A stretch of DNA of 21,778 bases from NCBI GenBank assembly GCA_002314915.1, contig DCHU01000037.1, positions 7,140-28,917 on the forward strand. The letters are read 5' to 3'. Made by a program: the position numbers and the translations under genes. Source of the DNA: Caryophanales bacterium UBA1744 (GTDB lineage Bacteria; Bacillota_I; Bacilli_A; RFN20; CAG-826). Below are positions 1-8,644 of the stretch, one piece after another. The notes beneath the pieces were generated by a model that did no database searches, was not told the DNA's origin, and saw only the letters and a program-made list of their open reading frames with translations. Every line of letters begins with the position of its first letter. Positions within the stretch are counted from its first letter, which is position 1.

Positions 1-852
1 CAAGAAGACGTTAAAGTCACTTATTACATCGGAACTGAGAAGTACGATGAGAAGAATGTTAAGTTCAATGAATCAGCTTCCACAAATGCACCAGCAGATC
101 CAAAAAAGAACGATTGCATATTTGCAGGCTGGTACGCTGATGCAGAACTTACAACGAAATTCAATATGTCAGCCAACTTAACAGAGAATACGAGCGTATA
201 TGCTAAATTCCTTAAAAAGAACGTCATAGAAGCCGAATCTGCTGATTTCACGGATAAGACCGGTCAAGGCACATCCACAAACTCATTCGAAGAACAGATG
301 ATCATGGATTACACGTTCGTCGAGGGAGGAGCAACAAATGTCAGTAACGGATACTTTGTCCGTGAGCTTTACTACAACGGTGCATTCTTAGATTTCGAAA
401 TCTATTCATCCGCCGAGGTATTTGATGCTCAGCTCTATTTGAGAGTATCAAGCGAATCTTATGAGTTCTTCACAACAAAGACGAAGGATGGCGTTAAGTA
501 TAACTACCTTTCAGAGGATGAATTCAAGATTGTCGTCAATTCAGACTGGGACGGCGACGAACCACTCGATTGGTTGAAGTATGGAGGATTATACATGCCG
601 ATGGCAAACCTCTTGGACAAAGAGGATTTGGCTCAGCATAAGACCCCATTCCAAGATCAACTCATCACGACAACCCTCCATCTCCAGGAAGGAAGAAACG
701 TCATCACTCTCCTCGTTGCGAACAACAATAACCATGGCGGAACGTTCCACGCTGAAGCTCCAATTCTCGACAACCTCCAGATCTATACAACTTCAACAAT
801 CACGTTTACGGACTATGAGTTCTATACGAGAGAAAACGTCAATAGAGGCTAA
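1..852 (+). CDS. Surface protein C-terminal part: Listeria-Bacteroides repeat plus CBM6/35-like module (5' truncated)
   Basis: The reading frame is open from base 1, so the gene starts upstream; 283 codons are visible. The first ~75 residues look like a Listeria-Bacteroides (InlB-type, Flg_new) beta-grasp repeat: the signature FAGWYAD is followed by a T-x-x-F strand and ends in TSVYAKF. From about residue 79 a new domain begins with EAESADF and ends near GGTFHAEAPILDNLQIYT. That start (E-A-E) and end (hydrophobic-D-x-[IL]) are typical of CBM6/CBM35-like carbohydrate-binding beta-sandwiches. No catalytic domain and no membrane anchor is visible in this part. It ends 15 bases before the next gene, so it is probably the first known member of the operon with the 4-TM protein and GH3. 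Likely role: glycan binding at the cell surface. The repeat call is fairly firm; the CBM call rests on weak motif similarity. Confidence 0.75.
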   Translation, partial: QEDVKVTYYIGTEKYDEKNVKFNESASTNAPADPKKNDCIFAGWYADAELTTKFNMSANLTENTSVYAKFLKKNVIEAESADFTDKTGQGTSTNSFEEQMIMDYTFVEGGATNVSNGYFVRELYYNGAFLDFEIYSSAEVFDAQLYLRVSSESYEFFTTKTKDGVKYNYLSEDEFKIVVNSDWDGDEPLDWLKYGGLYMPMANLLDKEDLAQHKTPFQDQLITTTLHLQEGRNVITLLVANNNNHGGTFHAEAPILDNLQIYTTSTITFTDYEFYTRENVNRG

Positions 853-867
853 CGAAAGGAGAAAGTT

Positions 868-1389
868 ATGAAAAATGAATACACAAAACAATTAATCCCA
901 TTCGTAGGCATATCTATACTGGTGTTTCTGATAACCATCACGAGCACGGTTCTCTATTCAGGGAACTGCGCTTCCGAGTTCAATGGCGGTAAGGTATCGG
1001 AAATCGTTGTAGGGTGGAGCATTGCGGCAATAGTTGTTGCAGGCGTTACAGCTGTGGCATTTATCGCATCTCAATTCCTCATCAAAAATAAAACAAATGC
1101 ACATTTCTTCTATCTTGCCAGATTCGGAAATTATGCATCATTCATTTGCTTGCTAGGCAGCTTCTTATTCCAAATATTAGAAGAGTACTCATTATTGGGT
1201 ACGGTCCTTTATCCGATTGTCAGCGGCACCGTTGGCGATCCTGTTGACCCGGTTTTGAGCACATGCTATTTCACATCGCTCATCCTTTCGTTCGTCGCAA
1301 TGATTGGATCGTTGGTGTCAGGCATCATCCTTCGCAAGAAATCTCACAAAATCCTCGGCGATGAACAAGTAGCGGAAGGGGGTAAATAA
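868..1389 (+). CDS. Small four-helix membrane protein upstream of GH3
   Basis: This 173-residue protein is preceded by a good ribosome binding site (AAAGGAG at about 856-862). Four hydrophobic segments are visible: about residues 11-30, 46-68, 85-107 and 131-155. A conspicuous extracytoplasmic or loop stretch lies between helices 3 and 4 (GTVGDPVDPVLST). The C-terminus is short and charged (RKKSHKILGDEQ), suggesting it lies in the cytoplasm. No family was recognised and no catalytic motif is seen. Only two bases separate it from the GH3 gene, so the two are surely co-transcribed and probably translationally coupled. A second, similarly sized four-helix protein flanks the other GH3 gene of this window (18381-18806), which suggests a shared role such as membrane partner, chaperone or anchor of the glycosidase. 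That role is inference. Confidence 0.8.
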   Translation: MKNEYTKQLIPFVGISILVFLITITSTVLYSGNCASEFNGGKVSEIVVGWSIAAIVVAGVTAVAFIASQFLIKNKTNAHFFYLARFGNYASFICLLGSFLFQILEEYSLLGTVLYPIVSGTVGDPVDPVLSTCYFTSLILSFVAMIGSLVSGIILRKKSHKILGDEQVAEGGK

Positions 1390-1391
1390 TT

Positions 1392-4300
1392 ATGGCAAAG
1401 ACAAAACTTACAAAAATCTTTAGCAAAAAGTGTTGGGAACCATTATTGGTTACATTTGCAGGACTTTTCGTTGTTTCCCTCGTAGCTAATGCAGCATCCG
1501 TTCCTTTTAACCAAGAATTGCACAGTTTCTTCAAGACCAGCGACTACAAAGAAGCAAAGATTGAAGGCGAAGCAAAAACAATAGATAGACATAAACTTAA
1601 AACCGCAGCAGATATTGAAGAATACTACCGCGAGGTTAATAGATCTGTTGAAGAAGAGGGTTTGGTTCTTCTCAAGAACGACAACAACGCACTCCCTTTA
1701 GCTGATAATTCAAAAGTTACATTTGCTTTGGGTGGCGCGGGAAAGATTTTCTATGCAACCCATGGCCCTGGCGTTAGAAGAGACGGTGAAAAGAATGGTG
1801 CTTTCTATGACCTCAAGAGAGCGTTGAAGGAAGAAACTAACCTCAATGTTAACGACGCCACATTCAACTTTGTTGAAACTGGTGCTGGAAAGAGCAATCG
1901 CGGACAGAAGAATGGCGTATTCTTTACCAACGAGGTCTCTTGGGATAAATATAAAGACGTAAAAGACGAATATGAGGATTCAACAGTTATTGCGGTTATC
2001 ACACGCGAATCCGGTGAAGGTGCAGACGTCTCATATACAGGAAGTGATGGTAAAGATGGTTCATATCTTTCCCTCACCGCAAACGAGTTATCCATCTTTG
2101 AAGGATTGGCGCAGCTTAAGTCTCAAGGAAAGCTCAATAAAATAGTTGTTTTGATCAACTCCGCTGTCACTGTTCAGTGCGATTTCATCGACGATGAGAA
2201 ATACGGAATCGATGCTGCTATGTGGATCGGCCTTCCTGGCGCAACAGGCATGAAGGGCGTTGCAGATGTTCTTGTAAATAAGAATGGCGCAAACCCAAGT
2301 GGACGACTCTCAGACACATTCCTTAAGGACAACTTCTCAAACCCTGCTGCCATGTATTGGAAAATCAACGAAGGATTCTCCTCATCATATGGCAACACAG
2401 AAGGATTGGGATTGAATAAATCTCAGGAATACTACGGTGTTTACGTCGAAGGCGTATATGTCGGATACAGATACTACGAAACAAGATATGAAGATTTTGT
2501 AATGAACCGTAGCTCTGTTGGAGCGTTCGATTATTATAAAACGGTTGCATATCCATTTGGATATGGCCTCTCATACTCAAGTTTTAAATATTCTGATTTC
2601 TCTGTAAAAGAGGAAAAGGATTCTAGCGGTAAAGTCGCTTCTTACACAGTTGATGTCACCGTTAAAAATACAGGAACACTTGCGGGTAAAGAACCTGTTC
2701 AGATTTATCTCCAAAAGCCATACAGCCAGCATGACATCATCGTCGGTATGGAAAAACCATCAGTCGAACTTGTTGGCTTTGGAAAGACCGGAGTAATTCA
2801 GCCTGGCGCAACAGAAAAGGTCTCTATCTCTGTTGATTTTGAACAGCTACGCTCATATGACGCAGAAGCTGATAAGACATACATTCTCGACGAGGGAAAG
2901 TATTATTTGACCGCTGCAAAAGATTCTCACGATGCAATCAATAACATCTTAGCGAAGAAATCGTACACTAAAGCGAATGGCACAGACGCAGACGGAGATG
3001 CAGGGCTCACTCAGATGATCCTCGATCAGGATGATGTCGACGCCGAAATCTTCTCAAAATCCAGTGCAAAGAAGAGAATTGACCCATCTAAACTCGAAGA
3101 TGAGGCAGTTGGAACAAAGATTACCAATAGACTTGATTTCATGGATCCTAACAGATTCAAAGGAGTCAAGAATGCAGCTAGTGAAGACGGGGATGTTAAA
3201 TACGTTTCCAGAAACAACTGGGTCGGAACAATGCCTTCTGAGAAGACAAACCTTATTATCACCGGTAAAGGTGGTGAGAAGTATGACATCTCATCTCACA
3301 AGACCATCGTTGAAAATCCGGAAGATGTTATGCCAACCTATGGCGATACATCTCAGAAAATGACACTCGCAATGCTTGATGGCCTCAGCTATGACGATGA
3401 GAACTGGAAGTTCATCCTCAACAACCTGACTCAGGAAGAGTTGTGGGACACCTTGGTTCAGTGTTATGGATATACTCCTGCAATTGCATCTATCGCAAAA
3501 CCTCTAACAGACGAAGATGATGGCCCTTACGGCGTTTCAAATACCGCGGAAGGTTACTCGTCTATGAGCTGTGAAGCCGTCATATCATCAACATTCAACA
3601 AAGAGTTGATTGGAAAAGTCGGTGAAGCCATTGCAGCAGATGCAAGATCCGGTCACGATGAGGCTCAGAAGAACCTCCACGGATTATACGCACCAGGTCT
3701 TAATATCCACCGTGTCGCATTCGGTGGACGTGCTGCTGAGTACTTCTCGGAAGACCCATATTTATCAGGAGCTGCAGCATCATGTGAAATCATTGAAATG
3801 CAGAAACAATATGTCGTTGCGTGCCCAAAACACTTCATCTTTAATGATGAAGAATCAAACCGTAACGGTATTGGCATTTGGATGAATGAGCAGGCCGCTC
3901 GTGAAATCTATTTACAGCCATGGGAAGATGCGTTGAGACCTGATAAGGCTAATGCACACTCACTCATGACATCATTCAACCGTGCAGGTTGTTTATGGAC
4001 ATCAGCTTCTTCCGATTTAATGGAAGAGATTATGAGAGGGGAGTGGGCTTTCGATGGTTACACTCTTACAGATATGGCAGGTTCAAACGGAAAGCTGTTT
4101 ATGGTGTACGATGATGGTTTCATGAATGGCACAGACTGCTTCCTTGATAAGGGTAGCTATGCTGACATGACAGCTGAGATGAGAAAATCACCTACATTCA
4201 ACACCAAGCTTCGCGAATCTATGAAGAGACTCCTTTTCGTTACAGCAAACTATTCTGCTGCAATGGATGGATACTCTGCATCGACGAAAATGGTGCCTGT

Positions 4301-4418
4301 TGCAGTTCCATGGAAGATTGGACTCAAGGCATTCGAGATATTGAGTGGAGTGGTTGCTTGCGCTGCGACAGCTTGTTTTGTAGCCGGACAGGTACTCAAA
4401 TTCTCAAAGAACGACTAA
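1392..4418 (+). CDS. GH3 beta-glucosidase-like enzyme, inverted domain order, membrane-anchored at both ends
   Basis: 1008 residues. Order: N-terminal helix (~16-37) after a Lys-rich tail; GH3 C-terminal alpha/beta-sandwich (~75-370; EEGLVLLKND at 87); Fn3-like domain (~385-525; PFGYGLSY); a linker with YVSRNNWVGT; GH3 TIM barrel (~650-960); C-terminal helix (~973-1000). The usual GH3 order is barrel first, so this one is inverted, as known for some Ruminococcus and Butyrivibrio enzymes. Visible residues: likely acid/base Glu209 in SGEGAD, Asp710 in DGPYG, Lys813-His814 in PKHF, Arg in SFNRAG, likely nucleophile Asp894 in LTDM. The usual Trp after the nucleophile Asp is Met. Two helices with positively charged ends put the catalytic part outside the cell. 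Function: hydrolysis of terminal beta-glycosides; substrate not readable from sequence. Ribosome binding site GAAGGGGG, last gene before a hairpin at 4427. Confidence 0.92.
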   Translation: MAKTKLTKIFSKKCWEPLLVTFAGLFVVSLVANAASVPFNQELHSFFKTSDYKEAKIEGEAKTIDRHKLKTAADIEEYYREVNRSVEEEGLVLLKNDNNALPLADNSKVTFALGGAGKIFYATHGPGVRRDGEKNGAFYDLKRALKEETNLNVNDATFNFVETGAGKSNRGQKNGVFFTNEVSWDKYKDVKDEYEDSTVIAVITRESGEGADVSYTGSDGKDGSYLSLTANELSIFEGLAQLKSQGKLNKIVVLINSAVTVQCDFIDDEKYGIDAAMWIGLPGATGMKGVADVLVNKNGANPSGRLSDTFLKDNFSNPAAMYWKINEGFSSSYGNTEGLGLNKSQEYYGVYVEGVYVGYRYYETRYEDFVMNRSSVGAFDYYKTVAYPFGYGLSYSSFKYSDFSVKEEKDSSGKVASYTVDVTVKNTGTLAGKEPVQIYLQKPYSQHDIIVGMEKPSVELVGFGKTGVIQPGATEKVSISVDFEQLRSYDAEADKTYILDEGKYYLTAAKDSHDAINNILAKKSYTKANGTDADGDAGLTQMILDQDDVDAEIFSKSSAKKRIDPSKLEDEAVGTKITNRLDFMDPNRFKGVKNAASEDGDVKYVSRNNWVGTMPSEKTNLIITGKGGEKYDISSHKTIVENPEDVMPTYGDTSQKMTLAMLDGLSYDDENWKFILNNLTQEELWDTLVQCYGYTPAIASIAKPLTDEDDGPYGVSNTAEGYSSMSCEAVISSTFNKELIGKVGEAIAADARSGHDEAQKNLHGLYAPGLNIHRVAFGGRAAEYFSEDPYLSGAAASCEIIEMQKQYVVACPKHFIFNDEESNRNGIGIWMNEQAAREIYLQPWEDALRPDKANAHSLMTSFNRAGCLWTSASSDLMEEIMRGEWAFDGYTLTDMAGSNGKLFMVYDDGFMNGTDCFLDKGSYADMTAEMRKSPTFNTKLRESMKRLLFVTANYSAAMDGYSASTKMVPVAVPWKIGLKAFEILSGVVACAATACFVAGQVLKFSKND

Positions 4419-4426
4419 CAATTAAT

Positions 4427-4455
4427 AGGAGGGGTTTCTTAAATTACCCCTCCTT
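4427..4455 (+). terminator. Hairpin after first GH3 operon
   Basis: A perfect 9-bp stem, AGGAGGGGT (4427-4435) with ACCCCTCCT (4446-4454), closes a 10-base loop just after the GH3 stop codon. It is followed only by a weak T-tract (TTCT), so termination may be partial and some read-through into the rhamnosidase gene is possible. The 5' arm contains a Shine-Dalgarno-like AGGAGG but no start codon follows it. Confidence 0.6.
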
Positions 4456-4499
4456 CTACCCAAAATAAGCGATATGGTTATTTAAAGGAATCAAAACAG

Positions 4500-7052
4500 A
4501 TGCTTTCAATCAAAGACTTCAGAATTAATCACACATCATCATGTTGCCTGTCTGACAACTGTAGGCCTGTTTTTTGTTTTGCCTTGTCAAGCAGTGAACC
4601 CGACTCTGTTTTAGCAAAAGCAACGATTAACATGAATGGCTGGTCGGTTGAAACTGATAGCCAGGTTGACATTCTTTATCGCGGCAAACCATTAAAGCCA
4701 TTTACCAAATACACCGTAACTTTAACCGTTGTTGATTCTCTCGGAGAGACTGCAACGACGTCATCAGTTTACGAAACGGGCTATTTGGGAAGCGACTTCT
4801 CTGGAAAGTGGATAAGTGACTCATCATATGTGTTTAGAGAGGCAAAAATCTCTCCAAAACCAATGATTTTCAGAAAGCATCTATCTTTCACCAAGCCGGT
4901 TAAATCCGTAAAAGTGTACTCAACTGCAATGGGCATATATGATTTCTTGCTCAACGGCGAAAAGGTTGGAAAGAATTACTTTGCGCCAGGATTTACAAGC
5001 TACGCTCATCAGTTGATGTATCAATGTTATGACATAACGTCGATGCTTCAGGAAAACAATGAACTTTGTTTTGAGTTAGCAGGAGGATGGGCTGTCGGAT
5101 CGTTTGTCTTCACTAGAGCGAATAGGATATCTGCAGATCGCCAGGCTCTTTTGGCTGACATTCGAATTGAATATGAGGATGGTGAAACTGAAGTAATCGG
5201 AACTGATGATACGTGGGAAGTATCAACGGATTCCCCTATTTTAATGGCGGATTTTTACGACGGAGAAACATATGACGCAAGAATCGCTTTAGAGAATATC
5301 TCTTTTCACAACGCAAGCAATGAGAGAATTAGACAAAACCCCGTTCTCATTGCGGATTATGGTGCTCCAGTAATCGCACATGAGGTATTTGAACCAAAAA
5401 CAATCACCACGATTGGAGACGGTAAGACAATCATCGATTTCGGGCAGAATTTTGCTGGCGTTGTCTCATTCAAGGTTAAAAATGCAAACGAAGGACAAGA
5501 GATTGTCATAAAACATGCTGAAATTCTTAAAGAAGATGGTGATTTGAATACATTGTTCTTAAGAAGCGCGAAAGCCACCATTACATATATTTGTAAGGAA
5601 GGCGAACAAGAGTTCTCACCAACCCTCACATATATGGGATTCAGATACATCTCAATCGAAGGAATCAATCCTGCTGATATCGAGGTGAAAGCAATCGCCA
5701 TTTATTCCGATATTGAAGAGATTGGATCGTTTGAATGCAGCAATCCGTTGATCAACAGGCTCCAAGAGAACATCAAATGGTCAAGCAAATCAAATTTTGT
5801 TGATATTCCAACAGATTGTCCTCAGCGTGATGAGCGCATGGGTTGGACTGGCGATATCGCTGTATTTGCCAAAACCGCATATTTCAACTTCGACATGTCT
5901 AGATTCATAGACAAGTGGCTCCTCGATTTACGTAGCGAGCAGCTGAAGACTGGCGGAATTCCAAACACCGTTCCTGTACAGGGATACGGTTTCCCTGCAA
6001 CAATGCCAAAAATGGCAATTGATTTCTGGGGAGATGCCGCCTTGATGGTTCCTTATGCTGACTATATGGCAACAGGTAACAAGTCATTGCTCGAGAAATC
6101 ATATGAGTCCATGAAGAAATACGTGAATGCTTGCAAGTTCTGGGCTTCATTTGGTTTTGGTCAATCGCGTTACATTTGGCACACGCCTTCAATCTTCCAT
6201 TTCGGTGACTGGATTGCACCGGATGTCCCAAAAATGAGTCAGTGGCAGGGGCGTAGCAAATGGACAGCTACGGCATCTCTTAAAAACACCTCATCAATTC
6301 TCTCTGAGGTCGCTGAGATTTTAGGAAAAGACGAAGACAAGTCTTTCTATAGAGGTTATTCAAATAAAGTTAAAGATGCTTATATAAACAAATTCACAAA
6401 CGGAGAAGGGAAGCTTAAGGAAGAATTCCAAACGGGATATGTCCTTCCTTTGCATTTCCGCATGTTCAGCTCAAAAAACCAGGCAAAAGCCGCTCAAAAC
6501 CTTGCTGAATTGGTGAAGAAAAATGATTATTGCATTGGAACTGGCTTTCCTGGAACCCCATTCATCTTGTTTGCTTTAGCGGATAACGGACAAAAAGATA
6601 CGGCATTCGCAATGCTTGAGAACACCAAATGCCCATCGTGGTTATATGAGGTTAGAACCGGCGGAACAACCGTTTGGGAAAGATGGAATGGGCTTGATGA
6701 AAATGGAAAATGTACCATTAATGACGACGGTACCGGCTCTGTTCCAATGATTTCATACAACCATTACGCAAGCGGTGCGGTCGGCGATTTCTTATATTCG
6801 CGCGTTGCTGGTATCGAACCAATCGAGCCGGGATACAAGAGATTCAAGATTCAGCCAATTGTTGGTGGAACCCTAACATATGCGAAGGCATCTACTCGAT
6901 CACCATATGGAACCATCTCATCTTCTTGGAAACTAGACGGCGTTAAGTTCACCCTTGAGGTTGAAGTGCCATACGGTTCAACAGCGGAAGTAATCATGCC
7001 GAGCGGACATAAGAATGTCGTAACATTCGGCAAACACAGATTCTCTGAATAA
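4500..7052 (+). CDS. GH78 alpha-L-rhamnosidase (cytoplasmic)
   Basis: This 850-residue inverting glycosidase would release terminal alpha-L-rhamnose from glycosides. No signal peptide or membrane segment is present, so it acts in the cytoplasm. Domains: an N-terminal Fn3-like sandwich ending in YETGYLG (~1-98), the GH78 N-terminal and concanavalin-like jelly rolls (~100-410, including FAPGFTSY and GQNFAGVV), the (alpha/alpha)6 barrel (~425-770), and a C-terminal beta-sandwich (~775-850, YGTISSSW). The barrel shows the family signature DCPQRDERMGWTGD, with the likely general acid Glu445, and TTVWERW, with the likely base Glu727. Start: ATG preceded by AAAGGA, ten bases upstream. It stands alone, 82 bases after GH3 and convergent with the fic gene. 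Its product would feed the rhaBAD genes further along. No AraC-type operator like that before rhaB is visible upstream. Confidence 0.95.
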   Translation: MLSIKDFRINHTSSCCLSDNCRPVFCFALSSSEPDSVLAKATINMNGWSVETDSQVDILYRGKPLKPFTKYTVTLTVVDSLGETATTSSVYETGYLGSDFSGKWISDSSYVFREAKISPKPMIFRKHLSFTKPVKSVKVYSTAMGIYDFLLNGEKVGKNYFAPGFTSYAHQLMYQCYDITSMLQENNELCFELAGGWAVGSFVFTRANRISADRQALLADIRIEYEDGETEVIGTDDTWEVSTDSPILMADFYDGETYDARIALENISFHNASNERIRQNPVLIADYGAPVIAHEVFEPKTITTIGDGKTIIDFGQNFAGVVSFKVKNANEGQEIVIKHAEILKEDGDLNTLFLRSAKATITYICKEGEQEFSPTLTYMGFRYISIEGINPADIEVKAIAIYSDIEEIGSFECSNPLINRLQENIKWSSKSNFVDIPTDCPQRDERMGWTGDIAVFAKTAYFNFDMSRFIDKWLLDLRSEQLKTGGIPNTVPVQGYGFPATMPKMAIDFWGDAALMVPYADYMATGNKSLLEKSYESMKKYVNACKFWASFGFGQSRYIWHTPSIFHFGDWIAPDVPKMSQWQGRSKWTATASLKNTSSILSEVAEILGKDEDKSFYRGYSNKVKDAYINKFTNGEGKLKEEFQTGYVLPLHFRMFSSKNQAKAAQNLAELVKKNDYCIGTGFPGTPFILFALADNGQKDTAFAMLENTKCPSWLYEVRTGGTTVWERWNGLDENGKCTINDDGTGSVPMISYNHYASGAVGDFLYSRVAGIEPIEPGYKRFKIQPIVGGTLTYAKASTRSPYGTISSSWKLDGVKFTLEVEVPYGSTAEVIMPSGHKNVVTFGKHRFSE

Positions 7053-7249
7053 AAAGAAACGGGATAACGTATTTAATGTTTGAACATTTTTACGAGGATT
7101 AAGCCTAATCATGGTTCTAGAATTTGCAACTTCCTTTTCGTGCTGGGGCACATTTTCTAATTGCCATTTCTTCTAACCTCATCCATTCCAGTTCTAGTTA
7201 TCTTTTAAAAAATAAGATATTGCTTTAAATAAAAGCTTTAACCAATTCT
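7053..7249. other. Convergent intergenic region between GH78 and fic
   Basis: These 197 bases hold no gene. Small dyads are present: AATGTT/AACATT (7075-7088) followed by TTT, GATTA/TAATC (7097-7110), and TATCTT/AAGATA (7199-7219) around an A-rich loop. These could act as weak terminators for the two converging genes, but none is a strong GC-rich stem with a T-tract. The composition shifts to clearly AT-rich from about here. Confidence 0.4.
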
Positions 7250-8302
7250 TTATTTCCCTTTCCAGAAATAGGCTGCACCATTAGTGTTTCCAATCTTTTC
7301 AATCAACCCTTCTTTTAACAATTTTGCTAATTCAAGTTCGATTGTATTGATTGAGATATCGGGCCATATTTCATGAATCTCTTCCTTAGTTATCTTTCCA
7401 AGAGTAGTTTTAATTGTTTCTTCCACTCTTTGGGCTTTTGATAACTTCTTATTTTTAATGATTTCGTAACGTCTCGCTAACTCGTTATAAGCAGATAAAA
7501 GAGTCATTAAGAAATTTTCAATAAACGGCCAATAAGAATTATGATTATCACTCCAACCAGAAGAAGATTCATAAAGCTTTTGATAATACATGCCTTTATT
7601 CTTGTTGATGATGTTTTCTAAAGAAACGTATTTACCAACATCATATCCAGTTTTATAAAGAAGCAATAATGTTAATAGTCTAGACATTCTACCATTACCA
7701 TCTTCAAATGGATGGATGCATAAGAAATCTAAAATATAACAAGGAATCAATAATAATGGATTGATATTAGAATTACTTCTAGCATCGATAAACGCTAATT
7801 CGAGTTGTTCCATTGATTGAGGAGTTTCAATGGCGGGAACTGGTCTAAATCTAACGCTTCTGCTACCATCGGCGTTAATCTGCATTATGACATTATCAAC
7901 AGTTTTAAGCATCCCTCTAGTGGGTGTTTGTTTTCTTCCTAACAAATCACGATGAAGTAATAATATTTGCCTAGTTTCAATATCGATGGTTTGACAGTCC
8001 ATATGGATTCTATTTAAAACATCTCTATAACCGGCGATTTCTTCTTCGTTATGGTTTCTAGGTTCAGTAGATTCATTCACTAATTCTTTGATTCTTTGAT
8101 CAGTGGTCACAATGCCTTCAATCGCGTTACTAGCTTTAACAGATTGAACTTTGGCAATCTTCACTAAGTTATTAAAAACATTAGGATATTTTTCTTTAAA
8201 AACATCAGAAGTTGTTTTATTTCTTTCAATCGCAAAAAGCATTGATGCAATGTTTGGTGGAATAGATTCCTTTTCTAAAAACGAATAATCAAATCTTCTC
8301 AT
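7250..8302 (-). CDS. Fic-domain protein (AMP-transferase type) with autoinhibitory motif and winged helix
   Basis: 350 residues from the ATG at 8302; a TTG six bases upstream is less likely. The Fic core shows HPFEDGNGR (His197 as catalytic base), the usual HPFx(D/E)GNGR motif of enzymes that transfer AMP from ATP to Ser/Thr/Tyr of target proteins. An N-terminal Fic_N region (~1-100) contains SNAIEG (residues 58-63), matching the (S/T)xxxE(G/N) inhibitory helix, placed before the core as in class II Fic proteins. The last ~65 residues (AQRVEETIKTTLGKITKEEI... AYFWKGK) read as a winged helix, suggesting DNA binding or self-regulation. It acts in the cytoplasm; its target is unknown. Codon use is strongly AT-rich compared with the flanking glycosidase genes, suggesting separate acquisition. 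Its promoter region has two copies of a ~20-bp repeat. Confidence 0.93.
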   Translation of the reverse strand: MRRFDYSFLEKESIPPNIASMLFAIERNKTTSDVFKEKYPNVFNNLVKIAKVQSVKASNAIEGIVTTDQRIKELVNESTEPRNHNEEEIAGYRDVLNRIHMDCQTIDIETRQILLLHRDLLGRKQTPTRGMLKTVDNVIMQINADGSRSVRFRPVPAIETPQSMEQLELAFIDARSNSNINPLLLIPCYILDFLCIHPFEDGNGRMSRLLTLLLLYKTGYDVGKYVSLENIINKNKGMYYQKLYESSSGWSDNHNSYWPFIENFLMTLLSAYNELARRYEIIKNKKLSKAQRVEETIKTTLGKITKEEIHEIWPDISINTIELELAKLLKEGLIEKIGNTNGAAYFWKGK

Positions 8303-8306
8303 AGAC

Positions 8307-8381
8307 AAATACCTATATTTGCCTAAATTATATAACTTTTTAGTTAAATATTAAACATAAATACTTATTTATTTGCCTAAT
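8307..8381 (-). promoter_or_regulatory. fic promoter flanked by imperfect direct repeats
   Basis: Two copies of an imperfect repeat, AAATAC-(4 or 6 nt)-ATTTGCCTAA, lie at 8307-8327 and 8359-8381, with the ATTTGCCTAA cores 54 bp apart. Between them, on the minus strand, is a perfect -10 box TATAAT (8332-8327) with only a poor -35 (TTTAAT, 17 bp away). The downstream copy overlaps the likely 5' leader and start region of fic. The arrangement suggests operators for autoregulation, possibly through the winged helix of the Fic protein (inference). Confidence 0.5.
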
Positions 8382-8644
8382 TTTTATTATTCTTTGGTTA
8401 AATGGTATAATTCTATTAGAACTTGTGGATTTCTTTTTGCTTGCATTGTAGACAGCCATCATAATCAATGTGACCAAGACCTAACCAACATCTTAGCTCG
8501 TGAAGTTTATTTAACCCAAACTCAGCGATATAAAGATAGTGTGTGCCATATATCTTTGCATCATGCTCAGTGGCGTATTCATTTTCTTTTATAGAATAGT
8601 TTTCCATCCTGACGAAAAGAATTTGACTATTGCTAAGATTAAAC
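8382..8644. other. Unassigned AT-rich stretch between fic promoter and IS remnant
   Basis: No recognisable gene. On the plus strand there is a good extended -10 element, TGGTATAAT (8403-8411), with no obvious gene downstream. On the minus strand a 63-codon frame is open (8607-8416; see separate entry). The boundary with the more GC-rich IS fragment is around 8640-8655. Confidence 0.4.
8416..8607 (-). CDS. Possible small orphan gene, unrecognised
   Basis: A 63-codon frame begins at an ATG (8605-8607) and ends at 8416. The product starts MENYSIKENEYATE and ends with a stretch containing two Cys (GCLQC) after HELRCWLGLGHIDYD. It is not homologous to anything I recognise. The only upstream purines (AGG) touch the ATG, so the ribosome binding site is poor. 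The frame is open further upstream, into the IS fragment, but there it reads as Ser/Arg-rich shadow sequence. It may be the tail of a decayed gene truncated by the insertion event, or chance. Confidence 0.2.
   Translation of the reverse strand: MENYSIKENEYATEHDAKIYGTHYLYIAEFGLNKLHELRCWLGLGHIDYDGCLQCKQKEIHKF

Noticed and set aside
8395..8460. tRNA-like GGTTAAATGGTATAAT segment
   Set aside because: It resembles a D-arm only; no acceptor stem, anticodon arm or T-arm can be formed around it.
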